Under the pieces are notes generated by a model. It was not told where the DNA came from. It worked only from the letters and a program-made list of their open reading frames with translations, and searched no databases. A stretch of 64,000 bases of DNA from Streptomyces luteolus (GTDB lineage: Bacteria > Actinomycetota > Actinomycetes > Streptomycetales > Streptomycetaceae), in assembly GCF_029968015.1 (NCBI RefSeq), contig NZ_JASCIS010000001.1:310001-374000 (forward strand), in the 5' to 3' direction. A program made the position numbers and the translations under genes. The stretch's first letter is position 1. Every line of letters starts with the position of its first letter. Below, piece by piece: positions 1 through 8,705 of this stretch.

Positions 1-843
1 CAGCGGGCCGTTGCCGTTGCGGCCGGTGTCCATCACGAAGTGCTTGCCGCCCAGGAGCTTCGACAGGTCCTTGCCGTACGCCTTCGTGGCCGCGTCGGTC
101 TGGAAGTTGGAGACGTTCAGGGCGAAGCCGTCGGCGCGGTCGATGCCCGCCTTCCCCAGCGCCTGGGTGAGCTTGCCGTGGTCCTGGACCCAGGCGGAGT
201 GCCCGGCGTCGAGGTAGACCTTGACGTTCGGCTGCTGCTTGAGGCGGTCGATCGCCTCGGACAGCAGCTGGTAGCGCTCCTCCTGGTACTCGGGCGGGGT
301 GCAGCCGTCCACGACGTGCGGGACGGCGTCCGGCTCAAGGATCACCAGCGCCTTGCTGTCCTCGATGGTGTCGGCGAACGCGTCGATCCACTGCCGGTAG
401 AACTCCGCGCTCTGCGCGCCGCCCCGCGAGTGCTGGCCGCAGTCGCGGTGCGGGATGTTGTACGCGACGAGGACGGCGGTGCGGTTCTCCTTCGCGGCGC
501 CGCGCGTGGCCGCCCTGATCGTCGGACTCGGGTCGTCACCGGCCGGCCACGCGGCCATCGGCTGGGCGGCGATGCGGCGGAGCACCGCGGCGTCGGAGTC
601 GCGGCCCTCCGCCCGCCAGCTCGCGACCTGCTGGGCGGCCGGGCTGTCGGGGTCCACCCAGAACTCGGACTTCCCGCCCGACGAACCGCGTACGAGCGCC
701 GCGTCCTTGGTCTGCGGGTCGTCCGACTCCGGGCTGCAGCCGAGCGCGAGCCCGAGCACGGCGAGCACGGCCCCGCCGCGGGTGAGCCGGCGGCGGGCCC
801 GGCGGCGGCCGTGGTGGTCGGTGCGGGTGGTGTGGGCGGGCAT
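1..843 (-). CDS. Glycoside hydrolase family 6 lipoprotein (endoglucanase/cellobiohydrolase type), 3' part outside window
   Basis: Cleaves beta-1,4-glucan chains; predicted to be anchored outside the membrane as a lipoprotein. The 281 visible residues begin at ATG 843, behind an AAGGGGGC ribosome site. An arginine-rich start leads into a hydrophobic stretch and lipobox LALGC (Cys36). GH6 hallmarks follow: FWVDPDSPAAQQ near 60-71, YNIPHRDCGQ near 128-137 with the pKa-tuning Asp134, ILEPDAVP with the presumed acid catalyst Asp172, and YLDAGHSAW near 210-218. The gene runs off the left edge, so the C-terminal third and any binding module cannot be seen. It points away from the MarR gene at 1082. 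Family assignment is firm; endo or exo action cannot be told. Confidence 0.9.
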   Translation of the reverse strand, partial: MPAHTTRTDHHGRRRARRRLTRGGAVLAVLGLALGCSPESDDPQTKDAALVRGSSGGKSEFWVDPDSPAAQQVASWRAEGRDSDAAVLRRIAAQPMAAWPAGDDPSPTIRAATRGAAKENRTAVLVAYNIPHRDCGQHSRGGAQSAEFYRQWIDAFADTIEDSKALVILEPDAVPHVVDGCTPPEYQEERYQLLSEAIDRLKQQPNVKVYLDAGHSAWVQDHGKLTQALGKAGIDRADGFALNVSNFQTDAATKAYGKDLSKLLGGKHFVMDTGRNGNGPL

Positions 844-1081
844 CCTGCCCCCTTGGACTGCGGCGCACGAAAGGACCGGGCAAGCGTGGCATAACGGACA
901 TGCTCCCGTTCTGCTGCGACACCGCGGCGGACCAGGTCAGTGGGCCGATGGTGGGCCAGGCGGGGGTGCGGCGGTCGGCCGTACGGGGCATGCCCCGCGC
1001 CCGAAGCCCCGGAAGGCGGGCCGCCGACCGTACTGCGAGACGGTGCTGACCACCATGTGACCGCCCGGTAAGGTCGGGTGC

Positions 1082-1591
1082 GTGCCGAAGCCGCTCAGTC
1101 TGTCGTTCGACCCCATCGCGCGAGCCGATGAACTCTGGAAGCAGCGTTGGGGTTCCGTGCCGTCCATGGCCGCGATCACCTCGATCATGCGCGCCCACCA
1201 GATCCTCCTCGCCGAGGTCGACGCGGTGGTCAAGCCGTACGGGCTGACCTTCGCGCGGTACGAGGCGCTGGTGCTGCTCACCTTCTCCAAGGCGGGTGAG
1301 CTGCCCATGTCGAAGATCGGGGAGCGCCTGATGGTGCACCCCACCTCGGTCACCAACACCGTGGACCGCCTCGTGAAGTCGGGCCTCGTCGCCAAGCGCC
1401 CCAACCCCAACGACGGCCGCGGCACCCTCGCCTCCATCACCGACAAGGGCCGCGAGGCGGTCGACGCCGCGACCCGCGACCTCATGGCCATGGACTTCGG
1501 CCTCGGGGCGTACGACGCCGAGGAGTGCGGGGAGATCTTCGCGATGCTGCGCCCGCTGCGGGTGGCCGCGCAGGACTTCGACGAGAGCTGA
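1082..1591 (+). CDS. MarR-family transcriptional regulator
   Basis: Predicted dimeric winged-helix DNA-binding protein of 169 aa, usual for MarR. The recognition region is visible around residues 75-115: LPMSKIGERLMVHPTSVTNTVDRL, split as helix LPMSKIGERLM then helix VHPTSVTNTVDRL, followed by the wing with NPNDGRGTLASITDKGREAV. The start is GTG 1082 with a weak AAGG upstream. It lies 70 bp before a DUF3817 membrane-protein gene on the same strand, which may be its target. The ligand is unknown. Antisense open frames across this gene are shadows. Confidence 0.88.
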   Translation: MPKPLSLSFDPIARADELWKQRWGSVPSMAAITSIMRAHQILLAEVDAVVKPYGLTFARYEALVLLTFSKAGELPMSKIGERLMVHPTSVTNTVDRLVKSGLVAKRPNPNDGRGTLASITDKGREAVDAATRDLMAMDFGLGAYDAEECGEIFAMLRPLRVAAQDFDES

Positions 1592-1661
1592 GCCCGAGCG
1601 CGTCCGGCCGTGCGCGGGGCCGCCTGAAGATCGCGCAAAACGGGCGGTTACGCTCGTACGC

Positions 1662-2000
1662 ATGAAGCGATCCGTGCTGACGCGCTACCGCGCCCTGGCC
1701 TACATCACCGGTGTCCTCCTGGTCCTGCTGTGCCTCGGCATGATCGGCAAGTACGCCCTGAGCCTGGACGGCGCCGCGGACTTCACGAAGGTCGTCAGCA
1801 TCGCGCACGGCTGGCTGTACGTCGTGTACCTGGTCTTCGCCTTCGACCTCGGCTCCAAGGCCAAGTGGCCGGTCGGCAAGCAGCTGTGGGTCCTGCTCGC
1901 GGGCACGATCCCGACCGCCGCGTTCTTCGTGGAGCGCAAGATCTCCGCCGAGCTCGCCGCCAAGGTGACCGACCCGGCCCCCGGAGCCGTCAAGGCCTGA
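1662..2000 (+). CDS. DUF3817 family small integral membrane protein
   Basis: A 112-aa protein with about three hydrophobic helices: residues 8-28 (YITGVLLVLLCLGMIG), 46-62 (AHGWLYVVYLVFAFDLG) and 73-90. The HGWLY and FDLGSK signatures are typical of the DUF3817 (YdzA-like) family found widely in actinobacteria. Function is unknown. No clear Shine-Dalgarno precedes ATG 1662, and a TACGCT-like sequence lies just upstream, so the transcript may be nearly leaderless. It sits between a MarR regulator and an acyl-CoA dehydrogenase. Confidence 0.8.
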   Translation: MKRSVLTRYRALAYITGVLLVLLCLGMIGKYALSLDGAADFTKVVSIAHGWLYVVYLVFAFDLGSKAKWPVGKQLWVLLAGTIPTAAFFVERKISAELAAKVTDPAPGAVKA

Positions 2001-2024
2001 CCGCCCCTGCGCGGACTACATCCC

Positions 2025-3089
2025 ATGCCGCCTCTCCACCACCCCCTGGCCGACGCCGCCCGTCGCCTCGCCGACGACGTCCTCGGGCCCGCCGCCGAGC
2101 GGCACGACCGGGAGGGCGTCACGTCCGAGGCGATCGCCGCGGTCAAGGCGTCCGGCGTGCTCGGCGCCAACGCGCCCGCCGCGTACGGGGGTTCGGCGGC
2201 GCCTGCGGCCGTCGGGCGGGAGGTCGCGGAGATCCTCGCGGGCGCCTGCTGCTCCACGTTCTTCGTCCAGGCCCAGCACCACACGCCCGTACGCACCCTC
2301 ATGGCGGGTGAGGAGGCGGCCCGGGAGCGCTGGCTGCGCCCGCTCGCGGAGGGCCGCGCGCTCGCAGGGATCGCCTTCTCGCACCTGCGCGCCTTCCCGA
2401 AGCTGCCGGTCCGCGCCACCGAGCTGCCCGACGGCTCCTGGCGCTTCGACGGGCGGGTGCCCTGGTACACCGGCTGGGGCCTGAACGACGTGTTCCTGCT
2501 CGGCGGCGCCACCGAGGACGGCGAGGTCGGCGAGGTTGTCTTCGTACTTGCCGAGCCGCGCGAGCAGGCAGGCCTGAAGCCGACGGCCCCGCTGCAGATG
2601 GCCGCGCTCACCGGCGCCCGCACGGTCGGCCTGGTCCTGGACGGCCTGACGGTCCCGCCGGAGGCCTTGGTCGTCCGCCAGCGGTACGAGGAGTGGGCCA
2701 CCGCCGACCGGCCGAAGAACACCAACACCAACCCGGCCGTCTTCGGTGTGGCCCGAGCCGCGCTCGACCTGCTCGACGCGGCCGAGGACGGCGAGGCCGA
2801 GGACACGGCGGGCGTCCTGCGCGAGCGTCTCGACGCCGCGCGCCGGGACGCGTACGCCCTCGTCGACGAGGTACCGGCGGGCGAGGAGCTGCAGGCGCGG
2901 CTCGCGGTCAAGACGCGGGCGTACGACCTGATGCGGGCGGCGACGACGGCGGCGATCGTGGTCGGCGGCGGCCGGGCCTTCAGCCTCTCCGCCCCGGCGC
3001 AGCGGCTCGCGCGCGAAGGTCTTTTCCTGGTGGTGCAGGGGCAGACGGCGGAGGTGCGCAGCGCCCATCTGGCGGCGCTGCGAGCCTGA
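2025..3089 (+). CDS. Acyl-CoA dehydrogenase family flavoprotein
   Basis: Predicted FAD-dependent alpha,beta-dehydrogenation of an acyl-CoA, or a related flavin reaction; 354 aa. The N-terminal helical domain holds HPLADAARRLADDVLGPAAE. A middle domain has GIAFSHLR and a substrate/flavin strand region with SWRFDGRVPWYTGWGL. A typical linker GARTVGLVLDGLTVPPEALV precedes the C-terminal helical bundle (residues about 235-354). I cannot place the usual catalytic glutamate with confidence, so a DszC-like monooxygenase cannot be excluded. It starts 24 bp after the DUF3817 gene and is followed by icmA, which suits a role in branched or short acyl-CoA metabolism. Confidence 0.8.
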   Translation: MPPLHHPLADAARRLADDVLGPAAERHDREGVTSEAIAAVKASGVLGANAPAAYGGSAAPAAVGREVAEILAGACCSTFFVQAQHHTPVRTLMAGEEAARERWLRPLAEGRALAGIAFSHLRAFPKLPVRATELPDGSWRFDGRVPWYTGWGLNDVFLLGGATEDGEVGEVVFVLAEPREQAGLKPTAPLQMAALTGARTVGLVLDGLTVPPEALVVRQRYEEWATADRPKNTNTNPAVFGVARAALDLLDAAEDGEAEDTAGVLRERLDAARRDAYALVDEVPAGEELQARLAVKTRAYDLMRAATTAAIVVGGGRAFSLSAPAQRLAREGLFLVVQGQTAEVRSAHLAALRA

Positions 3090-3188
3090 GAGGGCGGGCG
3101 GGAGGGCCGGGGGAAAGAGCCTTTCGGCTGGTCAGAGGCGTTTCGACGGGTGCCGGGCGAGAACGGCACCCGGCTGCCATCGACAGAT

Positions 3189-3204
3189 ACTAGGACGTCC
3201 TAGT
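3189..3204. promoter_or_regulatory. Perfect 16-bp palindrome just upstream of icmA
   Basis: ACTAGGACGTCCTAGT is a perfect inverted repeat ending 11 bp before the icmA ATG at 3216. Its position over the presumed promoter and ribosome-binding region would suit a repressor operator. The bases after it (TAGTAAATT) may contribute to a -10 element. The regulator is unknown; TetR and MarR regulators are both encoded nearby. Confidence 0.5.
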
Positions 3205-3215
3205 AAATTGGCTGC

Positions 3216-4916
3216 ATGGACGCTGACCCCATCGAGGAAGGCCGCCGCCGCTGGCAGGCCCGCTATGACGCCGCACGCAAGCGCGACGCCGACTTCAGCA
3301 CGCTCTCCGGTGATCCGGTGGAGCCGGTCTACGGGCCACGGTCCGGGGATGTGTACGAGGGGTTCGAGCGCATCGGCTGGCCCGGCGAGTACCCGTACAC
3401 CCGAGGGCTGCACGCCACCGGGTACCGGGGCCGGACCTGGACGATCCGCCAGTTCGCCGGGTTCGGCAACGCCGAGCAGACCAACGAGCGGTACAAGATG
3501 ATCCTCGCCAACGGCGGCGGGGGACTCAGCGTCGCCTTCGACATGCCGACGCTGATGGGCCGCGACTCCGACGACCCCCGCTCGCTCGGCGAGGTCGGCC
3601 ACTGCGGCGTCGCCATCGACTCGGCCGCCGACATGGAGGTCCTGTTCAAGGACATCCCGCTCGGTGATGTCACGACGTCGATGACCATCTCCGGACCCGC
3701 CGTGCCGGTCTTCTGCATGTACCTCGTCGCCGCCGAACGCCAGGGCGTCGACCCGGGCGCGCTCAACGGCACGCTGCAGACCGACATCTTCAAGGAGTAC
3801 ATCGCGCAGAAGGAGTGGCTCTTCGAGCCCGAGCCCCATCTGCGCCTCATCGGCGACCTGATGGAGCACTGCGCGCGCGACATCCCCGCGTACAAGCCGC
3901 TCTCCGTCTCCGGCTACCACATCCGCGAGGCCGGGGCGACGGCCGCGCAGGAGCTGGCGTACACGCTCGCGGACGGCTTCGGGTACGTGGAGCTGGGGCT
4001 CTCCCGCGGGCTCGACGTCGACGTCTTCGCGCCCGGCCTCTCCTTCTTCTTCGACGCGCATGTCGATTTCTTCGAGGAGATCGCCAAGTTCCGCGCGGCC
4101 AGGCGCATCTGGGCCCGCTGGATGAAGGAGGTCTACGGCGCCAAGACCGACAAGGCCCAGTGGCTCCGCTTCCACACCCAGACCGCCGGCGTCTCGCTGA
4201 CCGCGCAGCAGCCGTACAACAACGTCGTACGGACCGCCGTCGAGGCCCTCTCCGCGGTGCTCGGCGGCACCAACTCCCTGCACACCAACGCCCTCGACGA
4301 GACCCTCGCGCTGCCCAGCGAGCAGGCCGCCGAGATCGCGCTGCGCACGCAGCAGGTGCTGATGGAGGAGACCGGCGTCGCCAACGTCGCGGACCCGCTT
4401 GGCGGTTCGTGGTACGTGGAGCAGCTCACCGACCGGATCGAGGCCGACGCCGAGAAGATCTTCGACCAGATCAAGGAGCGGGGCCTCAGGGCGCACCCGG
4501 ACGGGCAGCACCCCATCGGGCCCATCACCTCCGGCATCCTGCGCGGCATCGAGGACGGCTGGTTCACCGGCGAGATCGCCGAGTCCGCCTTCCAGTACCA
4601 ACAGGCCCTGGAGAAGGGCGACAAGAGGGTCGTCGGCGTCAACGTCCACACCCCGTCCGTCACCGGCGACCTGGAGATCCTGCGGGTCAGCCACGAGGTG
4701 GAGCGCGAGCAGGTGCGCGCGCTCGGCGGCCGCAAGTCCGGCCGTGACGACGCCCGGGTGCGGACCTCGCTCGACGCGATGCTCGCCGCCGCCCGCGACG
4801 GCGGCAACATGATCGGCCCGATGCTGGACGCGGTCCGCGCGGAGGCCACCCTCGGCGAGATCTGCGACGCGCTGCGGGACGAGTGGGGGGTGTACACGGA
4901 GCCCGCCGGGTTCTGA
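3216..4916 (+). CDS. icmA: Isobutyryl-CoA mutase large subunit IcmA
   Basis: Adenosylcobalamin-dependent interconversion of isobutyryl-CoA and n-butyryl-CoA, linking valine catabolism to butyryl- and methylmalonyl-type precursors of polyketides. The 566-aa length matches known IcmA; there is no C-terminal B12-binding domain, which in this family is on the separate small subunit IcmB, not seen in this window. The key discriminating residues are visible: Phe80 (TIRQF80) and Gln198 (KEYIAQ198KEW), where methylmalonyl-CoA mutases carry Tyr and Arg. The TIM-barrel region includes [16 protein letters not shown] near 100-114 and [17 protein letters not shown]. Start ATG 3216 lies just after a 16-bp palindrome. 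The downstream neighbour is an unrelated exported hydrolase. Confidence 0.93.
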   Translation: MDADPIEEGRRRWQARYDAARKRDADFSTLSGDPVEPVYGPRSGDVYEGFERIGWPGEYPYTRGLHATGYRGRTWTIRQFAGFGNAEQTNERYKMILANGGGGLSVAFDMPTLMGRDSDDPRSLGEVGHCGVAIDSAADMEVLFKDIPLGDVTTSMTISGPAVPVFCMYLVAAERQGVDPGALNGTLQTDIFKEYIAQKEWLFEPEPHLRLIGDLMEHCARDIPAYKPLSVSGYHIREAGATAAQELAYTLADGFGYVELGLSRGLDVDVFAPGLSFFFDAHVDFFEEIAKFRAARRIWARWMKEVYGAKTDKAQWLRFHTQTAGVSLTAQQPYNNVVRTAVEALSAVLGGTNSLHTNALDETLALPSEQAAEIALRTQQVLMEETGVANVADPLGGSWYVEQLTDRIEADAEKIFDQIKERGLRAHPDGQHPIGPITSGILRGIEDGWFTGEIAESAFQYQQALEKGDKRVVGVNVHTPSVTGDLEILRVSHEVEREQVRALGGRKSGRDDARVRTSLDAMLAAARDGGNMIGPMLDAVRAEATLGEICDALRDEWGVYTEPAGF

Positions 4917-5083
4917 CCGGTTCCGGGAGCTCCCCGGCGCACCGGCTTCCCGGCTTCCCGGCTCACCGGCTTCCCGGCTCCCGGGATTCCCGGTCTCGCG
5001 AGAGGTTTTCGCGGTCGGGGGGTTCAAGGTCATCCGCCGGGGTAGGCGCGGTCGCGGTACCCGCACCTGCCCCGGAGGAATCC

Positions 5084-6172
5084 TTGAGCGCGCCCCGCCG
5101 CCACACGCACTTCGCCGTCACCGCCCTCGGCGCCTCGGCCCTCGCCGTACTCGGCGCGCTTCTCGTCGGGGGCTCGAAGCCCGTCGTCGCCGACACACCC
5201 CGACTGCCGAAGGTGCAGGACGAGTTCGACTCGCTCGGCCCCGAGGTGCGCGCGGCGAAGCTGCCCTCCGGGCGCACGGCGCACTTCACCGACGCGGGCC
5301 CGCGCGACGGCCGGCCGGTGCTCTTCATCGGCGGTACGGGCACCTCCGCCCGCGCCCAGCACATGACCGACTTCTTCGCCTCCACGCGCGACGCGATGGG
5401 CCTGCGCCTCATATCCGTGGAGCGCAACGGCTTCGGTGACACGGAGTTCGACGCGAGCCTGGACAAGGGCGACTTCGCGGAGGACGCCCTCGCCGTCCTC
5501 GACCGGCTCGGCGTCGAGAAGGTCTCCGTCATCGCCATCTCCGGCGGCGGCCCCTACGCCGCGGAACTCGCCGCGCACGCCCCCGACCGCGTCCGCGCCC
5601 TCCACCTGGCGGCCGCCCTGCCCCCGTACGGCGCGAAGCCCTCGTACTGCGCGCTGTCCGACGACGAGCTCGCCGCGGCCCTGAAGGACTCGGTCAAGGA
5701 CCCGCGCAAGTGGTGGGCGATGCCGGACGACAGCCCCGTCAAGTCCATCCCCGGCTTCGCCGACACCGCGTACGAGGAGGGGGCGCGGACCTTCAACCAG
5801 CGCGGCCAGCAGGGCGATGTGGCTCCGCAGGTGCACGAGCAGCGCCTCTACTGCGACCGCCCCGGCCCCGACCTGTCCGGGCTTCGGGCGCCTGTCTACC
5901 TGTACGCGGGCGAGAAGGACACGACGGTGCCGCCGTCCACCCTCAAGACCTGGCAGAACGCTCTGCCGGGACGTGAGGTCGTACGGCGCTACGCGGACAC
6001 CGGGCACGACGTCCAGTACCGCCACTGGGACCAGATCCTCACCGACCTCGCGGGGCATGGGGACCGTACGGTCGTCTGCCGCGGTTCGCACAGCGCGCTG
6101 CTGCCTTCTCGTGAGGCCGACCGACTGGTCGAGTCGGGGAAGGCTTCGCTGGGGAGTTGCGCCTGGAAGTGA
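5084..6172 (+). CDS. Secreted alpha/beta-fold hydrolase
   Basis: Probable exported serine hydrolase (esterase or lipase-like) of 362 aa. TTG 5084 is chosen because GGAGGA lies 5 bp upstream and the protein then begins with a signal peptide (residues about 5-35, hydrophobic AVTALGASALAVLGALLVGG). The open frame extends further upstream without a ribosome site. The nucleophile elbow reads AISGGG rather than canonical GxSxG; the candidate acid is Asp in YAGEKDTTVPP and the base is His in ADTGHDV. An oxyanion-like FIGGTGTSARA segment comes early. Substrate is unknown. Two long palindromic repeats follow the stop codon. Confidence 0.82.
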   Translation: MSAPRRHTHFAVTALGASALAVLGALLVGGSKPVVADTPRLPKVQDEFDSLGPEVRAAKLPSGRTAHFTDAGPRDGRPVLFIGGTGTSARAQHMTDFFASTRDAMGLRLISVERNGFGDTEFDASLDKGDFAEDALAVLDRLGVEKVSVIAISGGGPYAAELAAHAPDRVRALHLAAALPPYGAKPSYCALSDDELAAALKDSVKDPRKWWAMPDDSPVKSIPGFADTAYEEGARTFNQRGQQGDVAPQVHEQRLYCDRPGPDLSGLRAPVYLYAGEKDTTVPPSTLKTWQNALPGREVVRRYADTGHDVQYRHWDQILTDLAGHGDRTVVCRGSHSALLPSREADRLVESGKASLGSCAWK

Positions 6173-6195
6173 GGGCGAGGGCGTTTTCTTTCCCC

Positions 6196-6335
6196 ACCCC
6201 GCCCCTTCCCGAAAGTCCTGCCGGACGGGCCTCCTCAATCGCCGGAGGGGCTCAAAATTGAGCCCCTCCGGCGCGTGAGGAGCGGGGGCCGGGGCGGAGC
6301 CCCGAAGCGCCGCCGGCTTTCGGGGAGGGGCGGGT
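6196..6335. repeat. Long palindromic dispersed element, copy 1
   Basis: About 140 bp with outer arms CCCCTTCCCGAAAG and CTTTCGGGGAGGGG, and a core palindrome centred on TCAAAATTGA flanked by GGAGGGGC and GCCCCTCC. It lies between convergent genes (hydrolase and TetR), about 30 bp before a second copy. It resembles a MITE or REP-like unit and could terminate transcription from both sides. Confidence 0.75.
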
Positions 6336-6365
6336 GGGGGGGCGCCTGCGGCGGGCTGGGTCCCC

Positions 6366-6510
6366 TCCCCGCCCCTTCCCGAAAGTCCTGCCGGACGGGC
6401 CTCCTCAATCGCCGGAGGGGCTCAAAATTGAGCCCCTCCGGCGATTGAGGAGCGGGGTCCGGGGCGGAGCCCCGAAGCGCCGCAGGCTTTCGGGAAGGGG
6501 CGGGGCGGGG
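6366..6510. repeat. Long palindromic dispersed element, copy 2
   Basis: Nearly identical in its core to copy 1, with arms CCCCGCCCCTTCCCGAAAG and CTTTCGGGAAGGGGCGGGG and inner arms CCTCAATCGCCGG / CCGGCGATTGAGG. It ends 16 bp before the TetR stop codon. A third copy lies at 47468-47620, again between convergent genes. Confidence 0.75.
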
Positions 6511-6526
6511 AGAAGAAGCGCGGGCG

Positions 6527-7171
6527 CTAGTCCCGAAGGCGGGGCGCGGCGGCCGACGCCGCGGTCAGACCCCCGAGCAGCAACCCCGTGAACGCCCGAG
6601 CCCACTCCACGTCCACCGGCTCCGCGCTCACCAGCGACCGGTGCACCACCGCCCCCGCCACCACGTCGAAGATCAGATCCGCCGTGCGCGAGGCGGCCGC
6701 CTCGTCCGCCTCGTAGGGGAGTTCGCCGCGCTCCTGGGCGCGCCTGCGGCCCTCCAGGACCAGCCGCTTCTGGCGGTCCACGATCGCGTGCCGGATGCGC
6801 GTGCGCAGCGCCTCGTCGCGGGTGGACTCCGCGACCACCGCCATCAACGCCGTACGCGCCTCCGGCCGTTCCAGCAGGGCCGCGAACTGCAGGACCACGC
6901 CCTCCGCGTCCGCGGCGAGGCTGCCGCGGTCGGGCAGTTCCAGCTCGTCGAAGAGCACCGCCACCGCGTCCACGACCAGCTCGCTCTTGCCCGCCCAGCG
7001 CCGGTACAGGGTCGTCTTGGCGACGCCCGCGCGGGCGGCCACGTCCCCCATCGTCAGCTTCGACCAGCCGAGGTCGACCAGGGCCTGACGGGTCGCCGAC
7101 AGGATCGCGGCGTCGGCCTCGGGGCTCCGGGGGCGTCCCTTCCGCCCGGCAGGTGGGGTTGTGCGGCACAT
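6527..7171 (-). CDS. TetR-family transcriptional regulator
   Basis: A one-domain repressor type of 214 aa. The N-terminal HTH is clear: ATRQALVDLGWSKLTMGDV then ARAGVAKTTLYRRWAGKSEL, at about residues 23-65. The C-terminal ligand domain resembles TetR_C-type regulators with VEWARAFTGLLLGG near the end. ATG 7171 is chosen; an in-frame ATG at 7183 would add four residues, and neither has a strong ribosome site. It converges on the hydrolase gene, with two palindromic elements between. Upstream it faces the thioredoxin/TPR gene at 7575, so that gene or itself may be the target. Ligand unknown. Confidence 0.87.
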   Translation of the reverse strand: MCRTTPPAGRKGRPRSPEADAAILSATRQALVDLGWSKLTMGDVAARAGVAKTTLYRRWAGKSELVVDAVAVLFDELELPDRGSLAADAEGVVLQFAALLERPEARTALMAVVAESTRDEALRTRIRHAIVDRQKRLVLEGRRRAQERGELPYEADEAAASRTADLIFDVVAGAVVHRSLVSAEPVDVEWARAFTGLLLGGLTAASAAAPRLRD

Positions 7172-7511
7172 GCGGCCGACCATACCCGCCGGTAAGTCAG
7201 GCGTACCCCACGCGGATTCCGTGAGGGAGATCACCGACGACGGCTGGGCGCGGGGAGCTGCGGAGATATACGCTACGAGTCGTAGCGAAAGCTCGTGGGA
7301 CTTCGACGGGGAGCCTCCCGGGCGGCAACCACAGGCACGGGGTGGGGACCCCGCGCCACCGCAGTAACGGTCCTCCTCGGGACCCGGACCGTGACCTGTC
7401 CGTACGCCTCGCAATCCGGCGGGGGGCCTGCGGGCGGGCCGCGGTCCCACCGAGCCGTGAATCCGGCGCCGAGGGCTCGGATTCTGCCGGACGTCCGCGC
7501 GATTCGGCAGG

Positions 7512-7544
7512 GCTTTTCACCGTGCTTTTCACCGTGCTTTTCAC
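7512..7544. repeat. 12-bp tandem repeat in the 7172-7574 intergenic region
   Basis: The unit GCTTTTCACCGT occurs twice and a third time in part, about 30 bp before the thioredoxin/TPR start. The remaining bases of this 400-bp divergent region hold no credible gene; they are expected to carry the promoters of the TetR gene and the thioredoxin/TPR gene. Confidence 0.6.
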
Positions 7545-7574
7545 AGCCGCGCGCGGAAGGGGGAGGATGTACTC

Positions 7575-8543
7575 ATGCAGCCACGGAACATGTCCATGAG
7601 CGGAGTCGTCGACCTCGCCGCGGTGAAGGCGGCCCAGGAGGCCAAGGCGAAGGCGGAGCAGACCCGCGCGGAGTCCGCGCGGCAGGGCGGCGGCGGTGCC
7701 GTCCCGCCCGCGAGCCTGGTGATCGACGTCGACGAGGCCGGCTTCGAGAACGACGTCCTGCAGCGCTCCGCCGAGGTCCCGGTCGTCCTCGACTTCTGGG
7801 CCGAGTGGTGCGAGCCCTGCAAGCAGCTCGGCCCGCTGCTCGAACGCCTCGCCACCGAGTACAACGGCCGTTTCCTCCTCGCCAAGATCGACGTCGACGC
7901 CAACCAGATGCTGATGCAGCAGTTCGGGATCCAGGGCATCCCGGCTGTCTTCGCCGTCGTCGCCGGTCAGGCCCTGCCCCTCTTCCAGGGTGCCGCGCCC
8001 GAGGCCCAGATCCGCCAGACCATCGACCAGCTGGTCCAGGTCGCCGAGGAGCGGTTCGGCATCACCGGCATCGCGGTCGACCCGGACGCCACCGAGGACG
8101 CGGCTCCCGCCGAGGAGCCGGCCGGCCCGTACGACGCGCTGCTCGAGGCGGCCGTACAGGCCCTGGACGCCGGGGACTTGGGCGGTGCGGTGCAGGCGTA
8201 CAAGAACGTGCTCGCCGACGACCCGGGCAACTCCGAGGCCGAGCTCGGCCTCGCCCAGGCCGAACTCCTGCAGCGCGTCCAGGGCCTGGACCCGCAGCAG
8301 GTGCGCAAGGACGCCGCCGAGAAGCCCGCCGACGTGGCGGCGCAGATCGCGGCGGCCGACCTCGATCTGGTCGGCGGTCATGTCGAGGACGCCTTCGGGC
8401 GGTTGGTCGACACGGTCAAGCGCACCTTCGGCGACGACCGCAACGCCGCCCGCGTACGCCTCCTCGAACTCTTCGAGGTGGTCGGCGCGGAGGACCCGCG
8501 GGTGGCCTCGGCGCGCTCGGCGCTTGCCCGCGCGCTGTTCTGA
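7575..8543 (+). CDS. Thioredoxin-domain and TPR-like co-chaperone (YbbN/CnoX family)
   Basis: Predicted cytoplasmic holdase or redox-linked chaperone of 322 aa. Residues about 45-155 form a thioredoxin fold with an active site W78-C-E-P-C82, a non-standard CEPC dipeptide. A linker rich in Ala, Glu and Asp (about 165-185) leads to a C-terminal helical TPR-like region with ALDAGDLGGAVQAYKNVLADDPGN and AFGRLVDTVKRTFGDDRNAARVRLLELFE. ATG 7575 follows a good GGGGGAGGA site. The family architecture matches YbbN, which in E. coli works with DnaK/GroEL. It is transcribed alone, with a strong hairpin downstream at 8664. Confidence 0.88.
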   Translation: MQPRNMSMSGVVDLAAVKAAQEAKAKAEQTRAESARQGGGGAVPPASLVIDVDEAGFENDVLQRSAEVPVVLDFWAEWCEPCKQLGPLLERLATEYNGRFLLAKIDVDANQMLMQQFGIQGIPAVFAVVAGQALPLFQGAAPEAQIRQTIDQLVQVAEERFGITGIAVDPDATEDAAPAEEPAGPYDALLEAAVQALDAGDLGGAVQAYKNVLADDPGNSEAELGLAQAELLQRVQGLDPQQVRKDAAEKPADVAAQIAAADLDLVGGHVEDAFGRLVDTVKRTFGDDRNAARVRLLELFEVVGAEDPRVASARSALARALF

Positions 8544-8663
8544 CCCCTGCGTCCGCGCGGCGCTTCACCGCGCCGCCGGCCTTCCTCCGAGGGCCAGTTG
8601 ATGACCTGGCGCTAAACGGCCGGGTCCGCAGCGGCCTTGTGAAAATTTGACGACAGAGCGATT

Positions 8664-8705
8664 CAGCGGCCGCGCTTTACCAAAACTTGGTAATCGCGGC
8701 CGCTG
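8664..8705 (+). terminator. Hairpin terminator after the thioredoxin/TPR gene
   Basis: Arms CAGCGGCCGCG and CGCGGCCGCTG enclose a second stem TTACCAA/TTGGTAA around AAC, giving a long near-perfect hairpin 120 bp after the stop codon. There is no U-tract, as is common in Streptomyces. Confidence 0.65.

Noticed and set aside
40..894. Plus-strand 284-codon frame at the left edge
   Set aside because: It is antisense to the GH6 gene, which carries full family motifs and a lipobox.
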